Positions 11,242 to 23,290 are shown, counted from the stretch's first letter. The stretch is DNA of 64,000 nucleotides from Plantago ovata (GCA_028274465.1 CM051456.1:7999545-8063544); one strand, 5' to 3'. Made by a program: numbers and translations. Notes: generated by a model not told the origin, from the letters alone.

Positions 11242-12181
11242 TCAAACTCTAGTTAATTAATATTATGGTTATTAGTTGAGTTAAAAATATCATTTAATGT
11301 TATTTTCTTATTTTATAAGAGGTGATGGTGTGGAAAAATAAAGGCAACAAGGTTTAATACTAAATCTGGATTAGGAAATAATTTTCACAAATGGAGTTTT
11401 TTTTAGCTCCAAATGAGAGAAATTTAGATTATACTTCTAGAAAAAATAAGAACCTATGAGGTGCGGGCAAATACCCGTATCCGCGACACAGTCAATTATA
11501 ACCCTGAGCTATTAATGGAACACTAAGACATTAAATTCCTGTCTTATGTATATTTCATCAGGACGACAACATAAAACGCTAAATGGATGCCATTAATCTT
11601 ATATATTCCAAAATGCACATGCAATAATTAAAACATATGCATGTCATGAATTTATGACTATATATTTAAAATCCCTGAATATATAGTTTATATATGAACA
11701 GAATTTTCAGAGACCCTTCGGAATTTTGTCCTGTCGATCGATCGATACGCGAGACTTGAACAGTACTAAATAATTATGCTACACTACTTTTATGTCATTT
11801 CAATCCATGCAGCAGATTCCAGGGACAATATCTATCTGATATCATGCAAATATACAAATTGTTTCCTTGCAAAATTCCACTAGCTTTTGTAAATATTTTA
11901 ATACGTTTTGTTTTGGGAAAGTAAAGGTAAATTATTGCTTATTGATTCTGTTCCTTTCACTATTTGTCGACCTCTTTATTATCTATCCAAGCAATTTAGG
12001 CACCTTGAAGATTAAATTAAGAATCTCCTAAAGAAGTGATACGACAACTATCAATTACCACCTAGTAATAATATTTAATTAAATAAACTAATTAATTAAT
12101 TCGAATCGTTACAGAATAAGAAGAAAGTTCGACTCGACGACATGCCAAGTAAAGGATTTTCGATCATGTTATGTTGATATA
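11242..12181. other. Non-coding, nothing recognised
   Basis: AT-rich intergenic DNA with a short GATC run near 11736-11750. No gene, repeat boundary or RNA that I can support. Confidence 0.5.
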
Positions 12182-12456
12182 TACTACATTTGTCCCGCTC
12201 ATTTCTTTACTATTCATTTTTGGGCCGTACCAATAATTCTTTACGTTTCTATTTTTGGAAGGTACCCCACATACCATTTATATTACTTTAATCATTATCC
12301 CCACATTCACATTTAATGTAATCCTTTTCCCCACCACTACCATTTAAATATTGACCCACATTCCATTCTATATTAATTAATCACTATCAAACAAAACCTC
12401 TCATTAAAAACAGTGCAAAAAGCAAACGTAGGCTTCTCACCGGGACGGAGGGAGTA
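12182..12456. mobile_element. Stowaway-like MITE
   Basis: The right end reversed reads TACTCCCTCCGTCCCGGTGA, the classic Stowaway terminus; the left end is a decayed version (TACTACATTTGTCCCGCTCA). The target is TA. The 275-bp body has no coding capacity. The minus-strand ORF at 12387-12680 merely starts inside it. Confidence 0.65.
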
Positions 12457-13228
12457 CTATATTTCAAGGGCTGCAAATTCGAGTGGTTGCCTATATTAGT
12501 ATTTTCTTCGGTGATCAATTTTAATAGGTGAAGACGAAATATATAGTTACAATTATTATACGAATGGACGCTTAATGTATTCACTGCTCGGTTATTTAAT
12601 GATGCTTTTGCACAATATTCTAACTTTGATATAACTTGTGTAACATGGCCGACGTGAATGGTTATGATTACGTCACACACGCCTCATTGGTATGATAATT
12701 TTCGATTTAGGCCGGAACTTATTTCATCTTATTGGATAGTATGCATATATTATGAAATTCATCACCAAATATTTGGTAAAACTATATTCTCTCGGTCTCG
12801 CACCAAACTTCTCATTTATTTAGTCTGCGTTAATTTTTTTAACCTTCTTCATAGTGGCATGTCTAATTATAATATCATATTTTATATGCATATCCTAGTA
12901 GTGAAAATTGGACCAACGTTCTTTATAAGTTTGAAACAATATATGTAAATATTCTGTACTCATGAGTTATAACATTATCAATATCGTACATGTAAATGTA
13001 TTAATGTATGTGGCAAAAGTTATTGTGTGCTTGTTAGTTTTATACAGCTCCCTGTGCAAGTTGGGAGCTTCTTTTCTCTGTTGACCAGTAAGAGTAACTA
13101 AGTTCAATCGGATCACATTTATTAAATTTGCTTGATTTATCTTCTATACGACAAATATATTTAATTTAATTCAAAATCAATTAAATTTAAAATTCAGTTC
13201 AAGTCGATTAATTAATTTATTTTTTAAA
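12457..13228. other. Non-coding, nothing recognised
   Basis: AT-rich DNA between the MITE and a Helitron end. The plus-strand ORF at 12658-12948 has no coding-like composition or domain. Confidence 0.5.
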
Positions 13229-13770
13229 CTAGGACTTGCGTCGCACGTTACACACGTGCGAAGCGTTCTCCTTGTTATAATTTATTTTGTTAATGTTCAC
13301 TCAATCTTTGCATAGATAGGGTATGTACCCATGCATTTATAATATTCACAATATTTTAATTGTAATGTAACCAACATTAACTAAGTTATTAAATAATTAT
13401 TTGAGCAAGTATACAAAACCATATGCTATAACACTATTTTCCAATGTGAAGAGCTTTGAAATTAGCGCGTCGCACATTACACGTGCGAACCGTTCTCCTT
13501 GTTATAACTTTACTTTTAATGTTCACTCAATCTTTGCACGTAACTTGTGCGAAGCGTTCTCCTTGTTATAATTTCTTTTGTTAATCTTCACTCAATCTTT
13601 GCATAGATAGGGTATATACCCATGCATTTATAATATTCACAATATTTTAATTGTAATGTAACCATTATTAATTAAATTATTAAATAATTATTTGAGCAAG
13701 TATTGTACAAAACCATATGCTATAACTATTTGATAATGTGAAAAGCTTTGAAGTTAGCGTAATATAATAT
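13229..13770 (-). mobile_element. Helitron 3' ends, tandemly repeated
   Basis: On the minus strand the sequence ends with a hairpin (GCACGT-gtgta-ACGTGC), about ten bases, CTAG (13229-13232) and a following T: a Helitron 3' terminus. Two further truncated terminus-like segments occur at about 13465-13480 and 13528-13545, each followed by the same 'CGTTCTCCTTGTTATAA' phrase. Behind them a ~200-bp segment is repeated (about 13255-13462 and 13545-13757). It looks like one Helitron inserted beside or into a relative, or like a terminal duplication. The left (5') end of the element was not identified. Confidence 0.6.
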
Positions 13771-14532
13771 TGTTAGAGATGTGGAACTATTTATAATACT
13801 GTATGAGAAAAATACATATTTGTAATGGGTGATTATTTTTAGCACTTATATCAGTATATGTAATTTTCATTTTTTCAAAAAAAAAAAAAAAAGGAAAAAA
13901 ACATACTAAATTGAAGAAAAATTATAAATTGAGAGAGTGAGCTACAATCTCTCCGTATTATTTGATTATTTTTAGATGCTAATAAAAAATAACTATCACC
14001 CAAATATTATACACATCTGAATAAGGCCCTTATTTGTACCCGTATGAAGTGACAGTAAATAAGGGTAGCCCATCAACTCTCTATAGCATTTTTTTTTTGT
14101 CTTGAAATTAATGTCCCATTGACGGGAAAATATGTCAATTAATCCATTTTATCTATTATAAATTTATAATGACTGTTTTTTTGGCAAATGATGAGTATAT
14201 GTAAGCTAACAAAACACTCATTAATGTATTAATGTGTAAAAATTGCGCCGTCCAATACTACAGGGATCGATCGGTGTTGTGAAAATAGAAAGGGAGCAAA
14301 TACATAGTATATGAAGCTTCGAGATTGTGCGTAAGTGGTATATTATGCATGGAAGTTGACATGCTCTGGTCCTTTAAAGATAAAGCTAGCAAGCTACGAA
14401 GCTACTTTAATTTTCTTTTAATCATGATGATCAATCGATCATAATCATGGGGTTCAACTCACCCCACGGGATAAATGGGAAAACATTATTGATCATCGCT
14501 TTATCGATTTGAAGAAATGAAGAAAAAATTGA
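13771..14532. other. Non-coding, nothing recognised
   Basis: AT-rich DNA with an A tract near 13879-13895. No gene or repeat boundary supported. Confidence 0.5.
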
Positions 14533-14760
14533 TCATAATCACATTATTTTTTGAACTATACGAGATTATCTCATTAAAACTCCAAAAATATTTCGTTACA
14601 ATAAGGTTGACATAGTCCAGTCCATCCCAAAGCACAAAGAAAAAACAGCCTACATAATCAGCCTACTCCAGCAATAAGTCCAGGCATCAAAAGTACAAAA
14701 ATGTTATGTATCACCCGTGCGCGCTGATCTCTGTGACATCAATCTCATAATCACATTATT
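14533..14760 (-). mobile_element. 5'-truncated LINE stub with 16-bp TSD
   Basis: The 16-bp direct repeat TCATAATCACATTATT (14533-14548 and 14745-14760) is perfect and flanks a 196-bp insert. On the minus strand the insert ends '...ttttaatgagataatctcg' plus an A-rich tail, as LINE 3' ends do. No ORF. The perfect duplication argues for recent insertion. Confidence 0.75.
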
Positions 14761-14934
14761 GATAGAGCATGGTCAAATTATAGTGGAAACTTAATTACGT
14801 GATTCATGAGATATGTATACCCATCAATAGGGTCCGGTCATACCAGGATTACGGGGCTTTAATTAATTTAGAATCTGGGGATTTGAAATGGGCATGCTCC
14901 ATGAACGACTAGGATTACATGTTAGACCACTCCT

Positions 14935-15246
14935 TATGAAGCCTATAAAGGGGCATAATTGAAGTTAAAATTCAAGATTAAATCATAAATAACCTCCAAT
15001 GAAGAGTATAAAGGGCGCTACCAATTAGTATCCCATGGAATTGGGATACTAATTATTAACCCCAATTTAAGCCAAAATATGGGACCACAAGAAAAAAAAT
15101 AACTACATTTGAAAGGATTAATGTGGGTACCACATAAAAAAGCTCAAAATTAAGCCTCAAACCATTAAAAAATTAATTTGGAAGGGATTTTTTGGGGTTT
15201 ATATGTTAAAAGCCCTCTAATTAAGCTCCAATCATAAGGAGTGCTC
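14935..15246. mobile_element. Tourist-like MITE, family A copy 1
   Basis: Terminal inverted repeats GACCACTCCTTATG and (reversed) GAGCACTCCTTATG are flanked by TTA on both sides (14932-14934, 15247-15249), the target of PIF/Harbinger-derived Tourist elements. A second inverted repeat sits in the middle (AATTAGTATCCCA / TGGGATACTAATT, about 15024-15056). A related copy lies at 21805-22137. Non-coding. Confidence 0.7.
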
Positions 15247-15249
15247 TTA

Positions 15250-15876
15250 GTACTATCTAGTTCAGTTCTACACAATTCAGATCAAATATATCAATTCAAC
15301 TCAACACAACTCAGATCAAATTAATTCAGTCTAGTTTAGTTCAACACAGTTTAATTCAGTTTAGTTAATTTAATCTACCTAGTTTAGTTCAATTTTATTA
15401 AATGAAAATAACAAATTGAAGCCTAAGTTAACATCTATCTCCACTCAATATATATAGTTCTTAACTAAAGCCATTATTCCAAGTAAAAATTATTGCCTCC
15501 ATCATTTTAGTTCCTCACTTTTGATTTTCAAACCAATGTTATGTGTGTGGTTTGGTTTAGTGGTTGAACCCACCAATAAAAATGTGATATAAAGTTATAT
15601 AATAAAAGAAAATAAAATATAAAGAATAAATTTATGAGGAGGAAAAAGAAGAAGAAATTAAAAGTTTGAATTAAAATAACTTTAAGATCTTAAATAACAT
15701 AAATTAGTGAGAAAAAACTATATTTTAACATTAATTTAGTGTAAAATTGATTTTTCTTAAGTTATATATAAGCAACCAACTAGGTGTGATTTAAGTACCA
15801 ACTAAATCAATTATACATATATATGAGTATAAATTAGGTTTTTTTTTGTACGACCTGCTCATTAATTAAAGACGCA
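15250..15876. other. Non-coding, AGTTCA-rich
   Basis: From 15258 to about 15400 the phrase 'AGTTCAATTCAG' recurs in many diverged forms, an ill-defined low-complexity repeat. The rest is AT-rich with nothing recognised. Confidence 0.5.
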
Positions 15877-16125
15877 TGTTTTAAAGTAATATAATAAGTC
15901 GGTTGATTTACCCAATTGATTGACCTACCGATCAATTTTAATCCGTTGATCTTGCTTATTCAATTGCAATCTGGTGCGTACATGTGTCATTAGTTATTAA
16001 TTATAATAAGCCGGTTGATTTACCCAACTGATTGACCTACCAATCATTTTAATCCGTTGATCTTACTTATCCAATTGCGCGCAATCTGGTGCGTACATGT
16101 GTCATTAGTTAATTAAAAGATGTAG

Positions 16126-16253
16126 GGTTCGAATCCTGTTGGCGTGATTTTTCTCCATTATTTTTATTGAAAGTGTTCGGTTCGAATCTTGTTGGCGTGA
16201 TTTTTCTCTATTATTTGTATCATTATTTTAGTTGAAGGTGTTGGGTTCGAATC
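16126..16253 (+). repeat. Three T-arm/B-box-like units
   Basis: The decamer GGTTCGAATC occurs at 16126, 16179 and 16244, each followed by TGTTGGCGTGA or a close variant and then a T-rich stretch. The decamer fits the tRNA T-loop and the pol III B box (GGTTCRANYC). Copy 2 of the Helitron has the same three units near 60736, 60802 and 60868. There is no accompanying A box or full tRNA fold, so I do not call a tRNA. Confidence 0.6.
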
Positions 16254-16502
16254 TTATTGACGTAATTTTTTTCTTTTTTATTTATTCTCTTCTTAAAATT
16301 TTATTTTTTAACATAAAGTTGTATGACGTATTATACTTAATTTTAAAAATAACCATGATATGTTCTTATAAAAAAAGACATACTTCATCCGTCCAATAAT
16401 AAACGTAACACTTGATTTTGTTGACTTTTTCGATGGTCATTTTGACCTTAAACTATTCTTAAATCATACGATAAAAATAACTAAAAACATCATATTATGA
16501 AA

Positions 16503-19133
16503 CACTACAAGAAAAACCGGATTTAGCGACGGACACCATCCGTCGCTATCAGTTACCGATCCGTCGCTAACAGGCATTAGCGACGGAGACTGCGTCGCTA
16601 AATAGGACGTTGTAAAAAGTGGCGTCGCTAATGAAATAAGCGACGGATAATATAATCCGTCGCTGTTTTCAGCGACGGATTAAACGATCCGTCGCAAACT
16701 TCATCGTTGACCAAAGCTGGGACGGAATACTTATCCGTCTCCATATATAGCGACGGATAAGTTTATCCGTCACTAGACGGAGTGAGAGGTAGACATATGT
16801 GGTTCAAGGTCTTTAGCGACGGATAATTTCATCCGTCTCTATATATAGAGACGGATAACATAATCCGTCGCTATATATAGATACGGATAATATCATCCGT
16901 CGCTAAATCTGGAGGGTAAATTTTTTTTTTTTTCCCTATTTTGACAGCCAATTTATAATACCAAAACCTGTACATACAGTATATACAACAATTGTCCACA
17001 ATCCTCATTGAAACGAGTCATAAAGTAAACTCAAAATGGTGAAAAATCATTAATATAAATAGACAAATGTTGGAAGTTCATTGCACACGAATGTATATAA
17101 GGTGTCGAAGATTCTAAACTAGTTACAATGCATGCAATTGCTAACTCTAATAATCCAACATTGCAAAGTAACAAGTCCAAGTCCAAAGGATCCCAATCTA
17201 CACGAACATGCCTGTAAAAACAAAATGAAAAGGAGAACGTTAAAAGATTGAACCTGAATCAACATACAACTCACATAGCCCTAAATTCACTAACACATGG
17301 TGACTAACATATCACCCAAACACATACAGTGGCTAACATACCACTCACACCAATGAACCAGTTTGTAAACGTACCATGATAGCAATAAGGCATTGTGAAT
17401 CACACAGCTGGCATGGGAGGCTGAAGTGGACCAAGGAGGGGATCTGCAAAGACAAAGAAACCATACAAAATGAAAGATGTAAATTCATATGTACACATCA
17501 ATTGCAACTTATTCAGTAACTAATAAAACTTTCGTACTTAGTGCATAAACAAATAAACCACACAAACAATACATGTAAGTATAGTTTGTACCCTCTTCAT
17601 CGTCTGTGGCTAAGTCCACAAATGGGTCATCGTGAAGATGTATGACTTCATCCATGAAATGAACGGGGTTTCTATCACGTGCACCCAAGTCCACACTCGC
17701 TTCTTGGTAGGAGTTAGTCGTTGAGTCATCATCCTCAATGTACTCCACCTTGGAGCGTGCACGTATATGGATAGCAGCAACCAGTCATTTTGGGACCGTT
17801 TCAAGGTGGGATATGGAAGATACAACACCTGGCGTGCTTGAGTAGCCAAGATAAAAGGTTCATACTTCCTATGCACCATCTCTTCCATCCGCTCACCATC
17901 AGAAGCATGACGAAGTCGGGGAAACAATTGAGAACTTGGACGGGGGTCAGAGGCACTTCCCTCCTTTGTCTCTTCTTCATCATCTGTGGGTCTATTGGAA
18001 AGGGACGTGGTGATAGTTTCTCACCATGACAATCCCGTATAGCATATCCAGGAACAAACTCATTCCGTCTCAAGTGTTCAACTACCGTTGCAGGAGGCAC
18101 ATAGTTGAAATTCCTACATTTTTTGGCATTGCAAGGGCACTTTATAGACCCTTTGTTCACACAATTGGGATGTGCCAATGCAAATTCAATGAAGGCTCGT
18201 ACGCCTTCCTCAAAACTAGGAAGGATGAATCCATCAACAACACGGTTGTACATCCAAGAACGATCCATCGGATAAACTACCTATATATAAAAATACCAAT
18301 CTAAACAAAATAATATTAATTACAACATGTAGTCAATACTCAATCTCAACATTTAGCATCCATACATCATATAGTCAATACTCAATTTCAACATTTACCA
18401 TCCATACTCAATACTCAATATCACCAAGAATTCAATTTCACCATAAATCTATCAAATTATCAAGTCCAAGGATAATATACTACTCAATACTTGTTAAACA
18501 ACCTAGTAGGAACTAAACATAAACATGAATTTGCTCAAACACATCGAAAATCAACGAATTCCCAAATATTTCAAAGTTAGGGTTTATGCAAATTACCTTC
18601 AATTTTGGAACAAATGGTCCATGGGTAATGAAATTGAATGCCCAATCTTGTTTCGTGCTCCACTAGCTTCGAATAGACTCCAAGATTGCTCGATTTGGAT
18701 GAGTAATGAACAAGTTTCAAAATTTTCCTTTTTTTCGCGGTAAGAGAGGAATGGGAGAGCAGAGAAGAAATGGGGGAGGAAGAAGACGACCGCGATCTGT
18801 ATACAAAACTTAGCGACGGATAAGGTTATTCGTCGCTATTTAACGACGGATGAAAATATCCGTCGCTATATGTTAAATATCCAATTTCTTTCCCTTTTAT
18901 TTTTATATTGGTCAACTCCAATAGCGACGGACAGTTATATCCGTCGCCAATTTAGCGACGGATAAAACTAATCCGTCGCTAAATGCAAGCCGGATTGGGT
19001 GTTCCAAAGGACGAACTGAGCTTAGAGCGCAATTCGTCCTTCTCCGTCGCTACGAGTAGCGATCGTCGCTATTTAGAGACGGATGCCATCCGTATCTATT
19101 AATCCGTCGCTAAAAGCTGTATTTCTTCTAGTG
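16503..19133 (-). mobile_element. CACTA (En/Spm) non-autonomous element
   Basis: The ends are CACTACAAGAAAAACCGG and, reversed, CACTAGAAGAAATACAGC, the diagnostic CACTA termini, flanked by a 3-bp AAA duplication (16500-16502, 19134-19136). Both subterminal regions (16520-16915 and 18805-19115) are packed with direct and inverted TAGCGACGGAT / ATCCGTCGCTA motifs, the binding-site arrays expected for the TNPA-type protein. Only a transposase-associated domain fragment remains inside (minus strand), so the element cannot move itself. The matching empty site is present in this window at 61119-61121, which independently confirms the boundaries. Confidence 0.92.
17509..18268 (-). pseudogene. CACTA transposase-associated domain fragment
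   Basis: The minus-strand peptide starting at 18268 (MDRSWMYNRVVDGF, then EFALAHPNCVNKGSIKCPCNAKKC, then VVEHLRRNEFVPGY) matches the N-terminal transposase-associated domain (PF13963) that precedes TNPD/TNP2-type CACTA transposases, including its Cys cluster. Two more minus-strand ORFs overlap downstream in other frames (17927-17610 and 17748-17509), possibly later exons or decay. The catalytic TNP2 domain is missing. It is contained in and oriented with the CACTA element; it is probably not functional as a transposase. Confidence 0.8.
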
Positions 19134-19528
19134 AAACTAGAATGTTTATGAAGCACTTGACAATATATTCAACTGATGAAGGATACCAATTAACATGCGA
19201 AAAAAGATGCATTGCAAATTTTGAAATTGAATGTTTTCAAAGTCTAGAGATGTATGTGATGGTTCTTAACTCATCGGAAGAATACTTTTCGTATGTCTAA
19301 TATAGTTCAATTCAAAACAATTAATTGCATAACTACAAAAACTATATACATTTATAGCACACAATTTATATTAAATTAATTACTCAATTAGTTATTTTTT
19401 TTATTACATTTGACGTTATTATGTGAAAATTATATATTCACTCCATTTATTTTAATATATTATTTAATAAAATAATAATATTTTACAAGATTACGCTTCA
19501 CACGCGTAGCGTGTGACGCGGTTCCTAG

Positions 19529-20084
19529 TAAAATTATATGTATAGCTCGAGTTAATGTTTAATGTTTTTTCCTAAAGATCAAAAGACACTGCTTTGACAT
19601 TAATGACATCGTGACTGAATTTGAGGTTTTTATACACAGGGACGATCCATGGAATGGGTCAGCAGGGGAGGCGATTTTTATTTTTTTAAAAACTTTAAGG
19701 GGCCAAAACTTTAAATTCATAAATATTACATATAATATCTTTTTTTCAAACTTTTTTCTGGGAGACGTCCCTGCCGGCCCAGGTTTGCCCGTCTGTACAT
19801 ACATTTTCTAGACGACTTTTAGGTCAATATTGTATTGATATGTCTTGATCAATGATCATATATAATATGAAACGTGATATTGAACAGTTAATTAATTAAG
19901 ACATTTTGTGCATGTGAATGAAATATACATGCACAACCTTCCTTAAAAGTTAATTAAAGACGTACCACCAATCATCCTATACTTTTATACTACAATTATT
20001 TGCATGCATGCATTTTCGTGGAATTGGGCAGTTAGATTAATAATTTTTTTTAAACAACAAATATTACAACTACTCGTACACTAA
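19529..20084. other. Non-coding, nothing recognised
   Basis: Contains two overlapping small ORFs (19559-19811, opposite strands) caused by a partly palindromic stretch with 'GGGGCCAAAACTTTAAATT', a phrase typical of decayed transposon DNA. No gene is supported. Confidence 0.45.
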
Positions 20085-20217
20085 GGCTTTGTTCTTTTCA
20101 TCTGAAAATTGATTAAGTTCAGTTTAGATCAGTTCACTTCAGTTCAAATTTGCCTAATAGTATTTTGTACTACAGATAAGTTCAGTTCAGACTTTTTCAG
20201 ACGAAGAGAACAGAGCC
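20085..20217. mobile_element. Tourist-like MITE
   Basis: Inverted ends GGCTTTGTTCTTTTCATCTGAA-like at the left and, reversed, GGCTCTGTTCTCTTCGTCTGAA-like at the right, flanked by TAA on both sides (20082-20084, 20218-20220). At 133 bp it is almost all arm, with TTCAGTTCAG phrases inside. PIF/Harbinger-derived by target site. Confidence 0.75.
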
Positions 20218-20220
20218 TAA

Positions 20221-20365
20221 TAGTATATAAATTTTCTCCTAAACCAACTTATTTCTCCACACCCAAACCAACCTTATAACTTCGCTACCGCTGGGGATCG
20301 AACCCTGAACCTCTCCTTCAGTAACCCAACTCATTAACGCTGCACCACCTTATGACTCCAGTTTG
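20221..20365 (-). mobile_element. SINE-like tRNA-derived segment
   Basis: On the minus strand an A-box-like TGGTGCAGCGTTAATGAG is followed about 35 bases later by a B-box-like GGTTCGATCCC inside GGGTTCGATCCCCAG. This spacing and composition are those of a tRNA-derived SINE head. No full cloverleaf with paired acceptor arms can be drawn, and no clear target-site duplication was seen. Confidence 0.45.
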
Positions 20366-21801
20366 ACTAATAATTGATCAATGATTTAGGCTCAACACAA
20401 CCACCAAAGATCAAAGAGTCGTGAGAAAGTGATAAACTCTGCGATTTTGGATAGACGAATTTACTCGTTCGCTCAGGTGTCACTCGTAAATTATCCTCTA
20501 ATTCTAGTCTCAAGCCTTTTGTTAAAGGGTTGATAATCAAAACATAAGCATATGCTAAGTATTGAAAATCGATGCAAGAGTAAGAAACTCTAAAATATTA
20601 TTTATTGATAACATATTTGATTGCCAGTACATTACCGTAGAAGGATATATATATAGCTATTGGCCGTGTACCCCTTACACGTACTAACTACTACTACTTC
20701 ATACTATCAAAGACCCTAAATATGTAACACAACTAAAGTACTAAATTAAACTGAAGACTAATCTACTAAACTAAATCCTATAAGACTAAACTGACGTCAA
20801 ACTAATAGACTACTACCGGATTGGATTATATGTCTTTTGACCCCTTCCTGATCTTTGCTTCTTAAATCGCGCATTATCATAAGTGTAATAAGTGTAGTTC
20901 GATTCTCGATCTCGATTCTTATCCTAAAGCTACGTTACAGCTTTTGCACAATATTGATTAACACAGGTAGATAGATCGATTAAAATTATCACCAACCGCA
21001 CAAATGCAGGGATAATAATGGTCAGCTAGCTAGCTAGCCAGCATATGGTCGATCTGCTGCAACGAGTCATTAATTCTTGGATCACCATGATTAAATCGGA
21101 CCTTGACCAAGTAAATTATTTATGGAACTAATTCCAGGATCAGGCCCGACCATACTATCTTCTCGGAGATATGCTACTTGGAGTTACCAATTTGATCAAG
21201 TCAATATTGATTACGGTAATCTCGATGAGAGGAAAAAGACAAAGAAAGACTAGCTATGAAGAAGAAAGTGATCGAGCTAACTTAGATTCAAAGTTGGCGA
21301 TTAAAAGAACAAAAATGTGACCAACTGTGCAAATCTGACAAGTTTAATTAATTTTCTCAGGTGATATATTATACTGTAGCTAGTATTGATTAATATTGTT
21401 GGGTGTTGGCTGTTTGTAGACTTATCAGCAACATTAATATGAAAATATTTTAAGTTCGCTTCAGAGACATGAATTCATATACTTTTCGTTTTTAGAATTA
21501 TATAAATTAACATGAACTTTTGACTCGTACTAATTAAAGTTGTTACAGGTATAAATTAAGTAATTAAGTATGATTAAGACATGTACCAGTACTTTTGTTC
21601 GACCAAGATTGAACCATTAAATTGGATACTTACATCAGTGGTCATCAGTCTAAAAATATATACGGAGTATACTGGTCCAACTAATTAGTTACGTACACCC
21701 GAATAATTAAACATGTAAAACAATGCTCTGTCAATAAAAACACGCATTCATTCTGACGGAATATATAAATTTCTTATGAATAAATAAAATTAAAGTGTAG
21801 C
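20366..21801. other. Non-coding, nothing recognised
   Basis: AT-rich intergenic DNA, with a GCTA run at 21026-21040. No ORF of note and no element ends that I can define. Confidence 0.5.
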
Positions 21802-21804
21802 TTA

Positions 21805-22137
21805 GAGCACCCCTTATGGAGTTTTTTTTGGACTTAATTGGAGTTTAAAGTCTCAATTAATCCCAAAAATGTCTCTAATGGGGACTTATTTGGGGCTATT
21901 ATTTAGTAGCCCATGGGAAAGGGCTACTAAATAGTAGGCTCCATTTAAGCCTTCAAGTGATATAAAAAATAATTTTTTAATTAGAAAATGGTATAATGAA
22001 GTAGTATTTGTCATATGGACCCTAATTAGAAGCTCCAGTTAAGCCAAAAACCATTGGAGCCTTCAATTTGGAAAGGGCTTTTTTAGATATTATGTGTTTA
22101 AAGTCCAAATTAAACCCCAAAACCATAAGTAATGATC
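21805..22137. mobile_element. Tourist-like MITE, family A copy 2
   Basis: Inverted ends GAGCACCCCTTATGG and (reversed) GATCATTACTTATGG lie between TTA target duplications (21802-21804, 22138-22140). Like the copy at 14935 it has a central inverted repeat, here CTATTATTTAGTAGCCCA / GGGCTACTAAATAGTAG (about 21897-21933). Shared phrases include 'TTAAGCC' and 'GGAAGGG/GGAAAGGGCTTTTT'. Confidence 0.7.
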
Positions 22138-22140
22138 TTA

Positions 22141-23168
22141 GCTTAACTGTGGAATAAAATAAATATTTTTATCTATTGTTATGGAATACTCGTAGTATTT
22201 TATTAAGGCCTAACACTAATCAATCGCGGAGAGAATATCCCAAATATAACAGTGCGCTACTCGCCGCCTAACAGCTAGCCTACTTACTGGGGCGGCAAAT
22301 ATCTAATCTCTGTTTGGAATCGAATTTATTCAACATTTTAAATTTTATTAATTCAATTTGATATATTTAACTCTTTTAAATGCTTGGAGTGATTCTAAAA
22401 TGCAAGTATAATTCATATCCACTTTTCTATCTGTATTTAGTCAAATAAATTCTTTTGCTTGAATTGTGGATGGCTAGCTAGACTTTAAATTTATTTTGTC
22501 TTGCCCTTCCTCTTCAGGATTCTGCTGAGTCCATCCACTGATGAAGCTGTTGAATAGATACCGTAAGTTGGGGTTTACTTTCAAGGAATGTAAGTTGGCG
22601 TTTACTTTCAAGGTATGTGGAATCAATTTAAAATATACATGTTTCAGTTCAGTTCAAATTTATTTCGTTAATATTTATACTTCAAATGAATTAACTTAAA
22701 TTCAAGAGTAGGTTTCATATGAGTGTAAAATTGTTTCTTTTGGTGTTTAAGTTTTAAGTCACTTATATAATCCAAGGTAAATCAATTTTACACTAAATTA
22801 GTGAAAAAAGTTTTTTTTTCTCAATAATTTATGTAAGTTCAGTGCATTATAACAATTAAGTGCAGTAAAATTCAATTCTAAATATTCCAGGTTAAAGAAA
22901 AAAAGAGACTTATTTATTTAAATAAAAGAAAGACTTATTTATTTAAATAAAAGAAGAGGTAGAATTTGGTAAGGTGTAGACGTGTGCAGTAATAATATGA
23001 GTGCCTTATATATTATCATAAATATTATTGGAATGAGATATTCATATCTCTAATCGGACGAGTCGAGGACGCATAAAACATTTGAAACATTTCAGTTGGA
23101 ATGGACAAAGTGTTCATTTGAAGTTCTATGGAAAAGTATAGAGGAAAATCATTAGATATATTGTTAGA
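22141..23168. other. Non-coding with two short tandem duplications
   Basis: A 27-bp unit is duplicated at 22563-22616 (GTAAGTTGG-GTTTACTTTC), and a 25-bp unit at 22906-22955 (AGACTTATTTATTTAAATAA). No gene supported. Confidence 0.6.
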
Positions 23169-23171
23169 TTA

Positions 23172-23290
23172 GGCTCTATTTCATTCATCTCAAATAATTT
23201 TAATTGAACTAATATGATTTTAATGATTTGAACTGATTTTGATTGCATAAATTTGAACTAATTAAATCTGAAATGAATTGACCTCAAACC
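23172..23290. mobile_element. Probable Tourist-like MITE near promoter
   Basis: The left end GGCTCTATTTCATTCATCTC resembles other Tourist ends in this window, and TTA flanks both sides (23169-23171 and 23291-23293). The right arm is diverged (reversed GGTTTGAGGTCAATTCATTT). It lies about 320 bp upstream of the NYN gene start, so it may be part of that promoter. Confidence 0.5.

Larger units (their letters stand above)
15877..19528 (+). mobile_element. Helitron copy 1, carrying a CACTA insertion
   Basis: The right end is a Helitron 3' terminus: a 7-bp-stem hairpin (CACACGC-gta-GCGTGTG, 19499-19515), nine bases, CTAG (19525-19528), then T. About 96% identical sequence around 60607-61476 ends in the same way, which defines the unit. 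Copy 1 begins with a ~115-bp tandem duplication (15890-16005 and 16006-16125, phrase GGTTGATTTACCCAA) that copy 2 has once. It then has three GGTTCGAATC units, a half Stowaway-like MITE (from about 16384), and a CACTA element at 16503-19133. No RepHel coding sequence. The left boundary is set where similarity to copy 2 starts, so it is approximate. Confidence 0.65.

Noticed and set aside
17790-18304. Plus-strand ORFs opposite the CACTA coding fragment
   Set aside because: The minus-strand reading matches a known transposase-associated domain; the plus-strand peptides match nothing.
20280-20350. Possible tRNA gene on the minus strand (TGGTGCAGCG ... GGTTCGATCCC)
   Set aside because: A- and B-box-like motifs are present, but no paired acceptor stem or anticodon arm can be drawn; more like a SINE head.
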